From NCBI RefSeq assembly GCF_001942495.1, contig NZ_MKZS01000001.1, forward strand, positions 1,188,741-1,252,740: a DNA stretch of 64,000 nucleotides, read 5' to 3'. The notes beneath the pieces are model-generated. The model saw nothing but the letters and a program-made list of their open reading frames with translations, made no database searches and had not been told where the DNA came from. The position numbers and the translations under genes were made by a program. Origin of the DNA: Moorena bouillonii PNG. Lineage in GTDB: Bacteria > Cyanobacteriota > Cyanobacteriia > Cyanobacteriales > Coleofasciculaceae. Shown here piece by piece: positions 36,407 through 45,585 of this stretch (positions are counted from its first letter, which is position 1; each line of letters begins with the position of its first letter).

Positions 36407-37489
36407 TTAGGGATTAGTGAGTGCTAAATTTTTCTGATGGTACTCCATAGCTTTGGTGTAGTTTCCTTGAGAGTAATAAGCAGCTTTCAGACTAGCTATG
36501 GCTTTTTTTGCTGCCTTCCGGTCACCGATGGCTTGGGCAATACTCAAGCGTTGTTCATAGTATTCAACCGCTTGGCCATAATTGTCTAAGGCATCATAAG
36601 CCTTTCCCAAGCGACCTAAGGCTTGTTGTTCTAGACGGCGATTACCTATTTGTTGAGCTTTAAGCAATTGCTGCTGAATATAGTAAATCCCTTGAATATA
36701 ATCTCCTAGTGCCAAGCAAGCATTACCCAGCTTGCCTAGAATCTGTCCTTGTAGGGGACGATCACCCATCTGCTGTGCGATCGCAAAACGCTGCTCGTAA
36801 TAGTCAATAGCTTGAGCATAATCACCGATGGAGTAGCAGGAGTTACTGAGATTTCTCAGAATTCGCTCCTCTAGCTCAGGTAACCCAAGAGTCTGGGCAA
36901 CATAGAGGCTCTGTTGCTGGCAAGCCATTGCTCGGGGGAAATCTCCTAGTGCCTTATGAGCCAATCCTAGATTGTTCAAGGCAGTCACCTCTCCCAGTGG
37001 GTCTTGGAGTTGCCGCATAATAGTTAGGCTTTTTTGACCATAGTCAATGGCCTTGAGGTGATTTCCTTGGTGACGGTAGGCATTTCCCAAAATTCCCAAA
37101 ACCTGACCCTCAAGACGCTGGTCTTTGATGTCTTTTGCGATCGCAAGACTTTTGTTACTATATTTTATCGCTTGTGGAAAGTTGTCTAAGGAATAAGCAG
37201 TTAGTGCCATACCACTCAGAGCTTTTCCTTGACCCCGTCTATTTCCCAATTGCGCATATATTGCTAGTGCCTCTTGGAACGACTGTCTTGCTGCGAAGAA
37301 TTGACATCGCTGGTGCTGCTCAATCCCTTTCTCTAAAAGTTGAGCAGCTTCACCGGCGCGAGGGAACCGCGCAAGGTCATCAACATTATCTGGAATGTTG
37401 TTTGGTAATGTAGGAACGAAAGTTTGGCGTGCTGCCTCTGCTAGACGCTCCCTATATTGGCTGTCATCACACGGCAACCGGCTCTCCAT
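36407..37489 (-). CDS. Tetratricopeptide-repeat protein
   Basis: 360 residues. At least seven consecutive 40-residue TPR units from about residue 55 to 355, with repeated patterns such as ALNNLGLAHKALGDFPRAM, LGKLGNACLALGDYIQGI and LGRLGKAYDALDNYGQAVEYYEQRL. The 40-residue spacing is that of the Rapsyn/LGN-like class common in cyanobacteria. These form a superhelical protein-binding surface; the partner is unknown. No enzymatic domain, signal peptide or membrane segment is present, so it is a cytoplasmic scaffold. Transcribed alone. Confidence 0.9.
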   Translation of the reverse strand: MESRLPCDDSQYRERLAEAARQTFVPTLPNNIPDNVDDLARFPRAGEAAQLLEKGIEQHQRCQFFAARQSFQEALAIYAQLGNRRGQGKALSGMALTAYSLDNFPQAIKYSNKSLAIAKDIKDQRLEGQVLGILGNAYRHQGNHLKAIDYGQKSLTIMRQLQDPLGEVTALNNLGLAHKALGDFPRAMACQQQSLYVAQTLGLPELEERILRNLSNSCYSIGDYAQAIDYYEQRFAIAQQMGDRPLQGQILGKLGNACLALGDYIQGIYYIQQQLLKAQQIGNRRLEQQALGRLGKAYDALDNYGQAVEYYEQRLSIAQAIGDRKAAKKAIASLKAAYYSQGNYTKAMEYHQKNLALTNP

Positions 37490-37930
37490 TCCTATTGCCT
37501 CTTACGGATCATCAAGAGTTTTGTAGTTTTCTAAGTTTGCGCAATCGAGTAAAATCCTTTGCCATATATTCCCTTGTTTTGAATTGCTCAAGGTCGTATC
37601 TCATCCTTTGAGTGAGATACCACGGGGCAAAATACGAGAATATAAAGGCTTTTGGATTTAGCGCAGCTCGACCTAACAGTACGAGTGCGGGTACTTGACT
37701 ACCATGATAACCGCATCAATGCTGGTTACGGCAACTTTACCCTTATCATAACAAATGATATACTAACTCTAACTTATGGATGATTTAATCTGAGCAAATA
37801 AAAATCCCTAGGTCAGCATTCAACCTAGGGCTAATGGGCGTAGCCCATGCTACGCTTGCCAGCTATTGAAAGCAGCCCACCGCGCATCAAAGATTTTTAG
37901 GTGGGGACTGGTCTAAACTTTATTATTGAA
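37490..37930. other. Gap between two minus-strand genes
   Basis: Contains the probable promoter side of the TPR gene and the terminator of the pterin synthase gene (37806-37830), plus a short GGGCGTAGCCCATGCTACGC palindromic repeat near 37835. No gene supported. Confidence 0.55.
37797..37830 (-). terminator. Intrinsic terminator of the duplicated pterin synthase gene
   Basis: Perfect 8-bp stem CCCTAGGT (37806-37813) and ACCTAGGG (37823-37830). On the minus strand it is followed by ATTTTTATTTG. It lies 100 bases past the stop at 37931. Confidence 0.8.
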
Positions 37931-38803
37931 CTAAATCAAGGTCAGCAGCGTTTCCCTAGATGATGTTGCTGCTGGCTTGGTAGTCTCTGGTGTGCAGTAG
38001 ACTTCGCAGGAGTTATTGGGACTTTCAATCAATTTCACCTTATGAAGTTGGACATCCAATTCTTGAATGGGTTGTTGCAACAACTGACAAATATAGATAG
38101 CAATATTTTCGGCAGTAGGAACAACCCGGGCAAAGTATGGAATGTCTTTATTGAGGAAAGTATGGTCAAAAGGTTCCAGGACATACTCATCGATGACTTG
38201 ATGCAAGGAGTCTAGATCAACAATCATGCCAGTGCGCGGATCCATTTCACCCTTAACCGTCACTTCTATGTGATAGTTATGTCCATGTCCGTTGGGACGA
38301 GCACACTTACCGTAAATCTGGTAGTTTTCCTGGTCACTGAGGTCAGGATGAGCTAGTCGGTGAGCAGCGCTAAAGTGGTTACTGATAGTCAGATATACTT
38401 CCATACCGTTTCCTTGATAGTCAGCCCAGAGTTTTGGATGTTCAAATAGCTGAATCTTCAGTAGTGGTAGGTAAGTAACCAAGTGCTGCCAAATTACTCG
38501 TGCTATGTTTTCGGTAGTAGGTAAGGTTTGCTGAAATTCTGACCAAACCTCATTGAGATAAGCGTAGTCAAGTTGGCTGGTGACCTCTCGTTGGATCACC
38601 GTTTTGACTTCAGAAAAGTTTTCCACCATGCCATACTTATCCAACTGAGCGGTCAGGAAAACGAACAGAACGTAGTTGTGTCCGTGTCCAGGAAATCTGC
38701 TCCCCAAACCAAACCGCTGAAGGTTCTCAGCTTCAGTCAGTTCTGGTAACCAGTATCGGTGGCTGGCTGAAAACTCAGCACGGCGCTTAATCACGCATTC
38801 CAT
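37931..38803 (-). CDS. Tandem-domain 6-pyruvoyl/6-carboxy-tetrahydropterin synthase
   Basis: 290 residues made of two PTPS/QueD domains (about 1-130 and 135-275). Each has the zinc-binding set: HRYW...GHGHNY in domain 1 and HRLA...NGHGHNY in domain 2. Domain 2 also has the catalytic Cys (GKCARPNGHGHNY), while the corresponding position in domain 1 reads LGSRFPGHGHNY without Cys. Domain 2 is thus probably catalytic and domain 1 structural or altered. The family converts dihydroneopterin triphosphate to a tetrahydropterin for queuosine or biopterin synthesis. The in-window partner may be the pterin carbinolamine dehydratase at 45586. Confidence 0.85.
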   Translation of the reverse strand: MECVIKRRAEFSASHRYWLPELTEAENLQRFGLGSRFPGHGHNYVLFVFLTAQLDKYGMVENFSEVKTVIQREVTSQLDYAYLNEVWSEFQQTLPTTENIARVIWQHLVTYLPLLKIQLFEHPKLWADYQGNGMEVYLTISNHFSAAHRLAHPDLSDQENYQIYGKCARPNGHGHNYHIEVTVKGEMDPRTGMIVDLDSLHQVIDEYVLEPFDHTFLNKDIPYFARVVPTAENIAIYICQLLQQPIQELDVQLHKVKLIESPNNSCEVYCTPETTKPAATSSRETLLTLI

Positions 38804-38835
38804 GTCAAGTTACGTCAACTAGACTTATGTTCAGC

Positions 38836-39390
38836 TTGACACTCCCCGGCCTAAAGGCGTGGGGATTCCTAGATCGACGAACCAGCCGTAAACCGACGTG
38901 TCCTCGGGAAGAGGCAATGCTTAACCAAAAAACCCGTAGTGACCTACCAAGTTCCCAGTCAATTCACGAAAGACCTAGAGGGCAGTTCTCGCGATAGCGT
39001 TCGGGTACTTGTTTGGAAGTGCCGAAGATTTTGTTTCCCAACATTCCCCCATGTTCCGGTGTGCCCCACCGTACATTGCAGTGCGACCCGTAGCGAATTT
39101 AATTCTTAATAGGTCAAGCGCACCGGGTGTTTTTCTCAAAAGTGTAACTTCAATGGTTCACACGCCAATTGTTGGTTGACGATTGGGTTTTTAGAGAGGA
39201 CTTTCCCTACCCTCTGAGCATTACTACTTTATAGGCGGTCAGACATGGTTCCCTTCCAGCTGTCCTAACGGTTTTTCAGCCTGTACTCTATACTTGATTC
39301 TACATCTAGTTGCAACGACGATTCCGCAAACGCCAAAACTTTTTTAAAGCTGTCCTAGAAGGACGGGGTTTTAGACCCATTTTTTTCAAC
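38836..39390 (-). mobile_element. Decayed IS200/IS605-type element (remnant 1)
   Basis: Right end GTGTCAA and the hairpin GGGGAATCC...CCCCACGCC (complement of 38836-38870) face left. The left end has the stem CGTCCTTCTAGGACAG near 39350-39365. No intact tnpA or tnpB is present; several short segments match remnant 2 at 51655-52187 in inverse orientation. The ends are characteristic of IS605/TnpB elements, whose right end carries guide-RNA-like structure. Confidence 0.65.
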
Positions 39391-39397
39391 TAATATG

Positions 39398-39454
39398 GAT
39401 TTTTGGTAATGGGTAAGCTAGAAAAATCCTATTGCTTACCCATTACCAAAAATC
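39398..39454. repeat. Perfect 21-bp inverted repeat overlapping the J-domain gene end
   Basis: Bases 39398-39418 and 39434-39454 are exact inverted copies (core TTGGTAATGGGTAAGC) with a 15-base loop. The right arm contains the last codons and stop of the J-domain gene, and the left arm abuts the IS605 remnant. Confidence 0.85.
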
Positions 39455-40144
39455 TTTAACTGTGTCTTTAGCTTCCCAGAGCAGATGGGAAGCAATTCTG
39501 AACAGTTCTTGACCTGTGTGTAGGTGGTAGTCGTCGTAGTTAAGGGTAAACAGCTTTAATTCTTCTATCCCATCTGCTAACTGATTAAGACAGTAGTAGA
39601 GGTTAGCAGCAGCACTGGCAACGGTGGCAGGATTAGGTTGAGAATGAAACAGGCTCTGAGCTTGATGGAGATGATCACCACACTCTTCCAGATAAGCTTC
39701 AAACTCTGCCATGAGTTCATCATCAAACGGGTCAGCGGAGAGTTCATCGAGTTGAGCCTCTAGAGGCTCAAGGATATGACTAATCCGGTGGTTTACAGGT
39801 TGATAAATTTGCTGCAGCCAGTACCCTAGCTGGGCATCAGTCTTTTTTCCCTTTTGCCGATGATGCTGGTAATGTCTTTGGGCATGAGCTGTTCGCTGTT
39901 GTCGATTCTGATGCTCTAATGAATCCTGAAAGTAATTCCTCTTTTGGTCATAGGAACGCCGTCGCTCAGGGTTACTGAGTACCTCATAAGCAGCATTAAC
40001 TTGGATAATTTTTTCGGGATCAGCGGTGGGGCTGTTGCTATCTGGATGAAAGCGCTTGGCTAGCCGTCGGTAGGCTTGTTTAATTTCTAGGGTCGTAGCG
40101 TGGGGGTGAACATCCAGAGTCTGGTAGTGATTGGATTCTGACAT
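39443..40144 (-). CDS. J-domain (DnaJ-like) protein
   Basis: 233 residues from ATG 40144 (a GTG nine bases earlier is possible). The N-terminal J domain, residues 6-66, contains the HPD motif (RFHPDSNS) and LYxxLDVxPxATxxEIKQAYRRL-type helices, so it should stimulate an Hsp70 ATPase. There is no Gly/Phe region or zinc finger, so it is a class C J-protein. The His/Gln-rich linker (HAQRHYQHHRQKGKK) leads to an all-helical C-terminal domain of unknown role, with acidic patches. It lies beside cysK in the same orientation with a 130-base gap. Confidence 0.9.
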   Translation of the reverse strand: MSESNHYQTLDVHPHATTLEIKQAYRRLAKRFHPDSNSPTADPEKIIQVNAAYEVLSNPERRRSYDQKRNYFQDSLEHQNRQQRTAHAQRHYQHHRQKGKKTDAQLGYWLQQIYQPVNHRISHILEPLEAQLDELSADPFDDELMAEFEAYLEECGDHLHQAQSLFHSQPNPATVASAAANLYYCLNQLADGIEELKLFTLNYDDYHLHTGQELFRIASHLLWEAKDTVKDFW

Positions 40145-40276
40145 GGGGTACACTAAACCTACTTAAACCGGCAGCGATAGTATAATTAAGGTACCAAGTA
40201 AGCTCAATCCAATATTTCCATAGATTTCCAGAGGTTTTAGGATAACTAGTGAATCGAAGCGCCTTGCCCCATAAAA

Positions 40277-41227
40277 CTAATCAGTGGTGGCGGTCGGCTC
40301 TTGGAACAGGGGGGTGCTTAGGTAGCGTTCCCCAAAACTCGGTTGAATCATGACAATCAGGGTACCCTCATTTTCTGGACGTTTGGCAACTTGAATCGCT
40401 GCTGATAGTATGGCTCCAGTGGAAATTCCGGAAAGAATTCCTTCTTCACGGGCTAAACGACGACCGTATGCGATCGCATCATCATCCGTAACTGTAATCA
40501 CCTCGTCAAGAACTTCAACCTTGAGTACTTCTGGAATAAAACCCGCACCGATACCCTGAATTTTGTGAGGTCCTGGAGACCCTCCAGAAAGTACAGAACT
40601 ACCAGCTGGTTCAACTGCGATCGCTTTAAAACTGGGCTTGTGTTTTTTGATCGCTTCAGCAACCCCAGTAATTGTACCACCCGTACCAACTCCAGCCACC
40701 ACGAAATCCACCTGTCCTTCTGTATCCTGCCAAATTTCTTCAGCGGTGGTAAAATGATGAATTTTTGGGTTAGCTGGATTACGAAACTGTTGCAGCATAT
40801 AGGCATTGGATGTGGTTTCTACAATTTCCTGAGCTCGCCTAATACAGCCACCCATCCCTTCACTACCTGGTGTCAGTTCCAACTGAGCACCATAAGCTCG
40901 CAACATAGCCCGTCGCTCTATGCTCATTGTCTCTGGCATGGTTAGGATCAGTTGGTAACCCTTGGCTGCCGCTGCCATTGCTAGAGCAATACCTGTGTTT
41001 CCCGATGTCGGTTCCACCAAAATAGTTTTGCCGGGGGTAATCCACTCATTCTGCTCCGCTGCATTGATCATGCTAACACCAATCCGGTCTTTGACAGACG
41101 AAGATGGATTCATTCCCTCTAACTTGGCTACAATTCTAGCCACACAGCCTTCTGCTTGAGGAATACGGTTCAATTGTACTAGAGGCGTCCGACCAACCAG
41201 TTCTGTAATATTTGGAGCAATTCGCAT
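40277..41227 (-). CDS. cysK: Cysteine synthase A (O-acetylserine sulfhydrylase)
   Basis: 316 residues, the family's usual length. It joins O-acetylserine and sulfide to make cysteine using pyridoxal phosphate. Visible motifs: SSSVKDRI, with the PLP lysine near residue 44; [12 protein letters not shown] (substrate loop); [12 protein letters not shown] (PLP phosphate loop) near residue 180; and GISTGA near 265. The RYLSTPLF segment close to the C-terminus is also typical. The start at 41227 is 52 bases from the right end of a tnpB element, so its promoter may lie in or near that insertion. Confidence 0.95.
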   Translation of the reverse strand: MRIAPNITELVGRTPLVQLNRIPQAEGCVARIVAKLEGMNPSSSVKDRIGVSMINAAEQNEWITPGKTILVEPTSGNTGIALAMAAAAKGYQLILTMPETMSIERRAMLRAYGAQLELTPGSEGMGGCIRRAQEIVETTSNAYMLQQFRNPANPKIHHFTTAEEIWQDTEGQVDFVVAGVGTGGTITGVAEAIKKHKPSFKAIAVEPAGSSVLSGGSPGPHKIQGIGAGFIPEVLKVEVLDEVITVTDDDAIAYGRRLAREEGILSGISTGAILSAAIQVAKRPENEGTLIVMIQPSFGERYLSTPLFQEPTATTD

Positions 41228-41413
41228 AACTGTTGGAAATTCTGAGTTATTAGTTGTTCTCCATCATCCTAGTATTTTTTGACACTTTCACCCCATGAAG
41301 CTTCCCCCACCTGGCTGTCGCCGTTCGCGTAGCGTGGCGATAGCCAGGTGGGGGTGTCCTATGCTAATCTGGAGCTAGCCCTAGCCCACAAATCACAGAG
41401 ACAAGCCCAGCTT

Positions 41414-42861
41414 CTAGGCGGTCGTCCAGAACTTTTGCGCTTTACGACCCTCACTACCATTTCTGTAAGTGAGTTTAAACACACCTCTAGCACCGATATT
41501 GTAAGCGCCGTTTAGATTGGCCGTAGGCCACGCTACGCGAACGGCATTGAACCGCTTAGCTGAAGGGAAGGTTGCTAGGGCATAGTTTTTTGAGTCCCGT
41601 TTAACCGTACCAGAACCATCGTAAGCAAGCTTGGACGTGTAAGCCGCCACAACTTCTATTACTTTGCCTCCTAGCTCTGCCCATTTCATCTCAGTAAAAT
41701 CGCGAATCTTTGCTTTAAGCCACCCGTGGAATCTTTGCCGCAAGTTAGACCGTTTCCGTCCACCCTTTGGTTTCCGGAGACGAAACCTTAGAATAGTGGA
41801 GCCTTAATTAATAATCTTTAACCCTTTTATGCATAACCTGCCAACTGTAAAGGCTCCACTATTCTTACGGTAACTTCAAACCATCCCTTGAGGTTTTCAA
41901 AAACAATTGCTTCCGAATTAAACTCAAGAGCAATCTCAACAATTCGCTTGGAGACAACCTGGCCGATTTGATGGTTGATTCTTTGGCATTTTTGATAGGT
42001 TTTAGAGCAGAACCCTTTGTGAAGTTTTCCGCCCTTCCCCATTGTTTTGGATGCCCGCACCGATACGGATTTTAGCCGCTTGTCTCGACGGTCTATGTCT
42101 CTCCCCGGATGGATAAAATCACGGTGGATTACAGTGCCGTCATCAGTGACAACCGCTATTGTTGCAGTGGTATTGATTCCTAAATCTACAGCAGTTACAT
42201 TCGCTTCTGGTTTACGTTTTTCTGGCTTACAAGCAAACGGAACAGACAGATGACAGTACCTTTCATTGAAGATCAACGAAGGGGACATCATTTTATTGGT
42301 TGCTACTTGGTGGCGTTCCCTTAACCCAGTAATTTTAACCACAGTCCAAATCCAGTCAGAGCCATCAAAAACTTTGATTTCGACTTGTTCGCGCAGCGTC
42401 GGCTTCGCCGAATCAAAGTCGTGTAGTTTGTAGCACTGTCCTTTGTAGAGAGCTGGGTAACAACCAGTCTCAGCATTTAGCCGTGGAGGGCTGGCATTAC
42501 GCCTTTTTCTATTTCCCGACTGCCATTCTCGGTAACGGGTGACAAAGCTACTAACTTGACCAGCAGCGAAAGCGAACGCAGCACGACGGTAATAGCTGGG
42601 AAATTTGTAAAAAGCTTTGTTGAACTGGGGGTATTTTATACTAGGACGTTTAGCCGTTTCATGCATCAGCTTCTCAACAGCAGGAGTTAACTGATCGGCT
42701 GTTAAAGTACCTAGTTCCGCCCAATGGGTGTAAATGATGCCAACCAAAAACCGACAAGCACGGCGATATATCTTAACCGTTTCTCCAAAAAGTACTTTTT
42801 GACCTGGAGTCGGGTTAAGTTGCCACTTGTCGGTTCGTATAACTTTGGTCGGCGTTTTCAC
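41414..42861 (-). pseudogene. tnpB: TnpB RNA-guided nuclease gene, broken
   Basis: The first part (42861 down to about 41868) runs from MKTPTKVIRTDKWQLNPT through RuvC-I (VDLGINTTATIAV, near residue 226) and RuvC-II (AIVFENLKGW, near 320). A 74-bp MITE then interrupts it. The second part (to 41414) has MRQRFHGWLKAKIRDFTEMKWAEL, AYTSKLAYDGSG and the RuvC-III region. There the usual ADLNGAYN reads NAVRVAWPTANLNGAYN: a short repeat is inserted and the Asp is lost. Taking out the MITE and one TTA copy restores one frame. The protein should therefore be inactive. The element may still be mobilised in trans by another element's tnpA. Confidence 0.85.
41791..41864. mobile_element. 74-bp MITE inside tnpB with TTA target duplication
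   Basis: Ends GAATAGTGGAGCCTT (41791-41805) and AAGGCTCCACTATTC (41850-41864) are perfect 15-bp inverted repeats, flanked by TTA (41788-41790 and 41865-41867). Its excision with one TTA joins the two parts of tnpB in frame (EVTVRFRLRKPKGGRKRSN). Confidence 0.9.
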
Positions 42862-43163
42862 TAATTTAAAAGCTCGTTTACAGTTATTATTTTACTCTAC
42901 CGAAGGTGATAGGGCAATCGAATAACTAATGTTCCTTCTTTTAACAACTAGCAACAGCCTGCTCCTTAACCCCCACCTGAACGTTCGCGTAGCGTGGCCT
43001 ACGGCCAGGTGGGGGAATGCGTCGCATTTTTGTTCAAACAAAAATCCCCGCCTAGAGGCAGGGAAAAGTCAACTAACTAATGGTCAATACTCCTTGCGGT
43101 GCGACCCATGGGGAATTTAATTCTTAATGGATCAAGCGCACCAGGGGCAATTAGCCAAGGTCT

Positions 43164-45101
43164 CTAGAACGTGAATGTGGTTCTGATGGTACCAATCACA
43201 GCATCATCATTATCATCACTCTGCTCTGGATTAATCACCCAGATCACACCAGGAGTGATAGAGATATTATCGGATAGCTGATACTTGTAGAAGCCTTCTA
43301 TGTGAATTGGTGTCTCAATCTCATTCAAATCCGAATAGGGCACTGCACCACCAAATAAACCTAACACACTACCTTCTTTGCCAAAATCGGGGAAGGCTAA
43401 ACCACCGCCGTAACTCCAAATTTCACCACCACCTTCACCAATGACAATCACATCGGTGTAGTTGAAAAATCCACTAAAGGAAATCTTGTCGGTGAGGCGA
43501 AAGGCTAATTCTGCTCCGTAGGAGTTGGTTACCTTGTCAGCTGAATCATTTAGGCGACTAGCAAGAAGTGCGTCTTGATTCAAGTTGGCAGCACGGGTAC
43601 CTACGATACCATTTTCTCCAGCGCCTTTGCTGAATATGGCACTGTCCTCTTTATGGAAACCATGGACGTAAGTAAAGCCCACACCAATCCGGTCGTTGAC
43701 GTTGAAGTTCAACTGACCCAAGGCAGAATAATCACCATTAAACAGACCTGCCCCTTCATCAGGATCTGAAGCATTCCCAGCTAGGTAACCCAGTGTGACA
43801 GTACTTGGTCCAATCACGCTCTCTAGTAAACCAAGTTGGAAGCTAACCCCTAAACCAGCACCACCACCAATCCGATAGATGGGGTTTTGTTGAGAAAACG
43901 TGGATAGAGAGCCACTACCACCATCGAAGTCTTGGAAATAGGGATTGAGTGTAGGAACGTAATCATCATGCCGACCACCAAAGGCAGCAATGTAAGTTGA
44001 TACTTGACCAAACGGACCAATAGGAATGTCACCGTAATAGGCTAACCAGTCAACCCCTATATCGTTCCCGTCACCAGTACCATCAATCTCAGTGTTAAAG
44101 GTCTGGGTGAGTTCTGGGGTAATCTCACCCCCCGCTGTGAAGGCATTCAGGTTACCAGCACTCAGACGAGTTACCAAACTGTCTTCACCAGTGAAGCTGG
44201 TGTCGAGAACTAAACGAACCCGGTCACCAAAGACAACTTGGTTATTGTCATCTTCCCCAAAATCACCAAAGTTATTGGTCAGGGCGAATATCACTTCCCC
44301 TTCCAGTTTCGTAGTAGTGGAGAATTGGTGATCCTCTAGGAATGCGACTCGACCTTCGAGGTTATCGACCCGTGCTCCGAGGGTAGCCAGTTCTGCCTCA
44401 AACTCTTGAATCAGCCGTTGCAGCGTTTCTAAGTCTTCACGGGTAATAAAGTCAGCAGTACTAGCAGCAATTAAACGCTCAATCTGGTTCAAACAAGCGT
44501 TCAAGCCAGCCGCAAATTCATAACGGGTGGTAGCACGGTTGCCACGGAAGGTGCGGTTTGGGTAACCAGCGATACAACCGTAGCGCTCTACCAGACTACG
44601 CAGAGCTTCATAAGCCCAGTCTCCAGGGGAAACATCCCGCAGTTGGGAAACGCTAGTTACCTGATCTTGGCTGTTACTACCTTCTTTACCGTAGCGTTGA
44701 ATTTGATTTAACAGCTGGCTGTTATCTGAGGCTGAGGGTACGGCTTGGGCTATTTTTGTTTCTGCCTCCGGTACGTCTACCTTAGGAACTAGGGTATCGG
44801 CCTTTAAAGTTAATGATGTTCCCTCACCCAAGCTGGAGCCCATCTCCGTGGAAAAAACTGGCGTATCCTTTACTTCTGGGGCAGTGGGGGCCGCCGCGTT
44901 CGCCTTTGGCGCGCTCTGAAGAGCGATCGCAATTGTCTTTACTGGGACAGCTTGAAGTGGGGCAGCTTCCGTAGTAACTTGACTCTCAACTGTTAACGAG
45001 TTGGCCTTGTTGGCTGCCTGTACCTCATTGGTACCAAGGGCGAGAGCAGCACCCACTACAGCAGGACTTATCAGTAGGGACTTCAACAGTAGTTTAGACA
45101 T
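43164..45101 (-). CDS. SLH-domain outer-membrane porin (SomA/OprB type)
   Basis: 645 residues. A signal peptide (about 1-29, ending EVQAA) and a low-complexity linker lead to an SLH domain (about 155-215; LRDVSPGDWAYEALRSLVERYGCIAGYP and ATTRYEFAAGLNACL). A coiled coil follows (about 220-255), then an OprB-type beta barrel to a C-terminal Phe (TIRTTFTF), as expected for an outer-membrane protein. It mediates diffusion of small solutes, and the SLH part binds peptidoglycan. AAGAGAAG precedes the start. Residues IALQSAPKANA (about 58-68) come from a 35-bp repeat shared with two other genes. Confidence 0.92.
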   Translation of the reverse strand: MSKLLLKSLLISPAVVGAALALGTNEVQAANKANSLTVESQVTTEAAPLQAVPVKTIAIALQSAPKANAAAPTAPEVKDTPVFSTEMGSSLGEGTSLTLKADTLVPKVDVPEAETKIAQAVPSASDNSQLLNQIQRYGKEGSNSQDQVTSVSQLRDVSPGDWAYEALRSLVERYGCIAGYPNRTFRGNRATTRYEFAAGLNACLNQIERLIAASTADFITREDLETLQRLIQEFEAELATLGARVDNLEGRVAFLEDHQFSTTTKLEGEVIFALTNNFGDFGEDDNNQVVFGDRVRLVLDTSFTGEDSLVTRLSAGNLNAFTAGGEITPELTQTFNTEIDGTGDGNDIGVDWLAYYGDIPIGPFGQVSTYIAAFGGRHDDYVPTLNPYFQDFDGGSGSLSTFSQQNPIYRIGGGAGLGVSFQLGLLESVIGPSTVTLGYLAGNASDPDEGAGLFNGDYSALGQLNFNVNDRIGVGFTYVHGFHKEDSAIFSKGAGENGIVGTRAANLNQDALLASRLNDSADKVTNSYGAELAFRLTDKISFSGFFNYTDVIVIGEGGGEIWSYGGGLAFPDFGKEGSVLGLFGGAVPYSDLNEIETPIHIEGFYKYQLSDNISITPGVIWVINPEQSDDNDDAVIGTIRTTFTF

Positions 45102-45585
45102 CTTCTCTTAATCCTCACACCTTTAAAATTATTGAACTCTCCTCCGGATTAATCACGGAGGATACTAAGCTGATGTTACAACCGAGGGCATTAGCCACAT
45201 CTCGTAATGCTTACGGTATGATATCTTCACGGTTATTGAATACATCATCCCGTTTGGGAAGGTTCAAAACTTCCCGACCGACCTTGACTATACAAATTCC
45301 TAGCTGGATCGTTACTTTTTTCTTGTTGGCGTTGTTAATTTCCAGCTAGCCGATTTTCCACAGCCTAAACCGGTATTTGGTTTTATCTAAGAATCAGCGC
45401 TATTGCGATAAAACCTATTAACCTATTACAGGAACAATTTATTAGAGGAACAATTCTTATACTATAGCCTTTATCGACAAAGTGCTATACAAACTTTTTT
45501 TCTTTTGCCAGTGGATGAACTTCTTCTGGCTTGGGGTCTATTGCTAAGGCGATTGTCACTTAGGTTTAGAGTTATTTAAAGCATA
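45102..45585. other. Porin upstream region
   Basis: Contains a TCCTCCG/CGGAGGA hairpin (45141-45165) close to the porin start and a 27-bp TATAGC...GCTATA palindrome at 45463-45489. It may hold the porin promoter and a leader; no gene supported. Confidence 0.5.

Larger units (their letters stand above)
41279..43065 (-). mobile_element. IS605-type tnpB element (no tnpA)
   Basis: Right end at 41279 (GTGTCAA on the minus strand). The left-end hairpin CCCTGCCTCTAGGCGGGG lies near 43045-43062 (complement). Inner hairpins CCCCCACCTGGCT/AGCCAGGTGGGGG (41303-41351) and CCCCCACCTG/CAGGTGGGGG (42966-43015) each carry a CGTTCGCGTAGCGTGGC repeat in the loop. It encodes only a broken tnpB. Exact left boundary uncertain. 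Confidence 0.7.
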
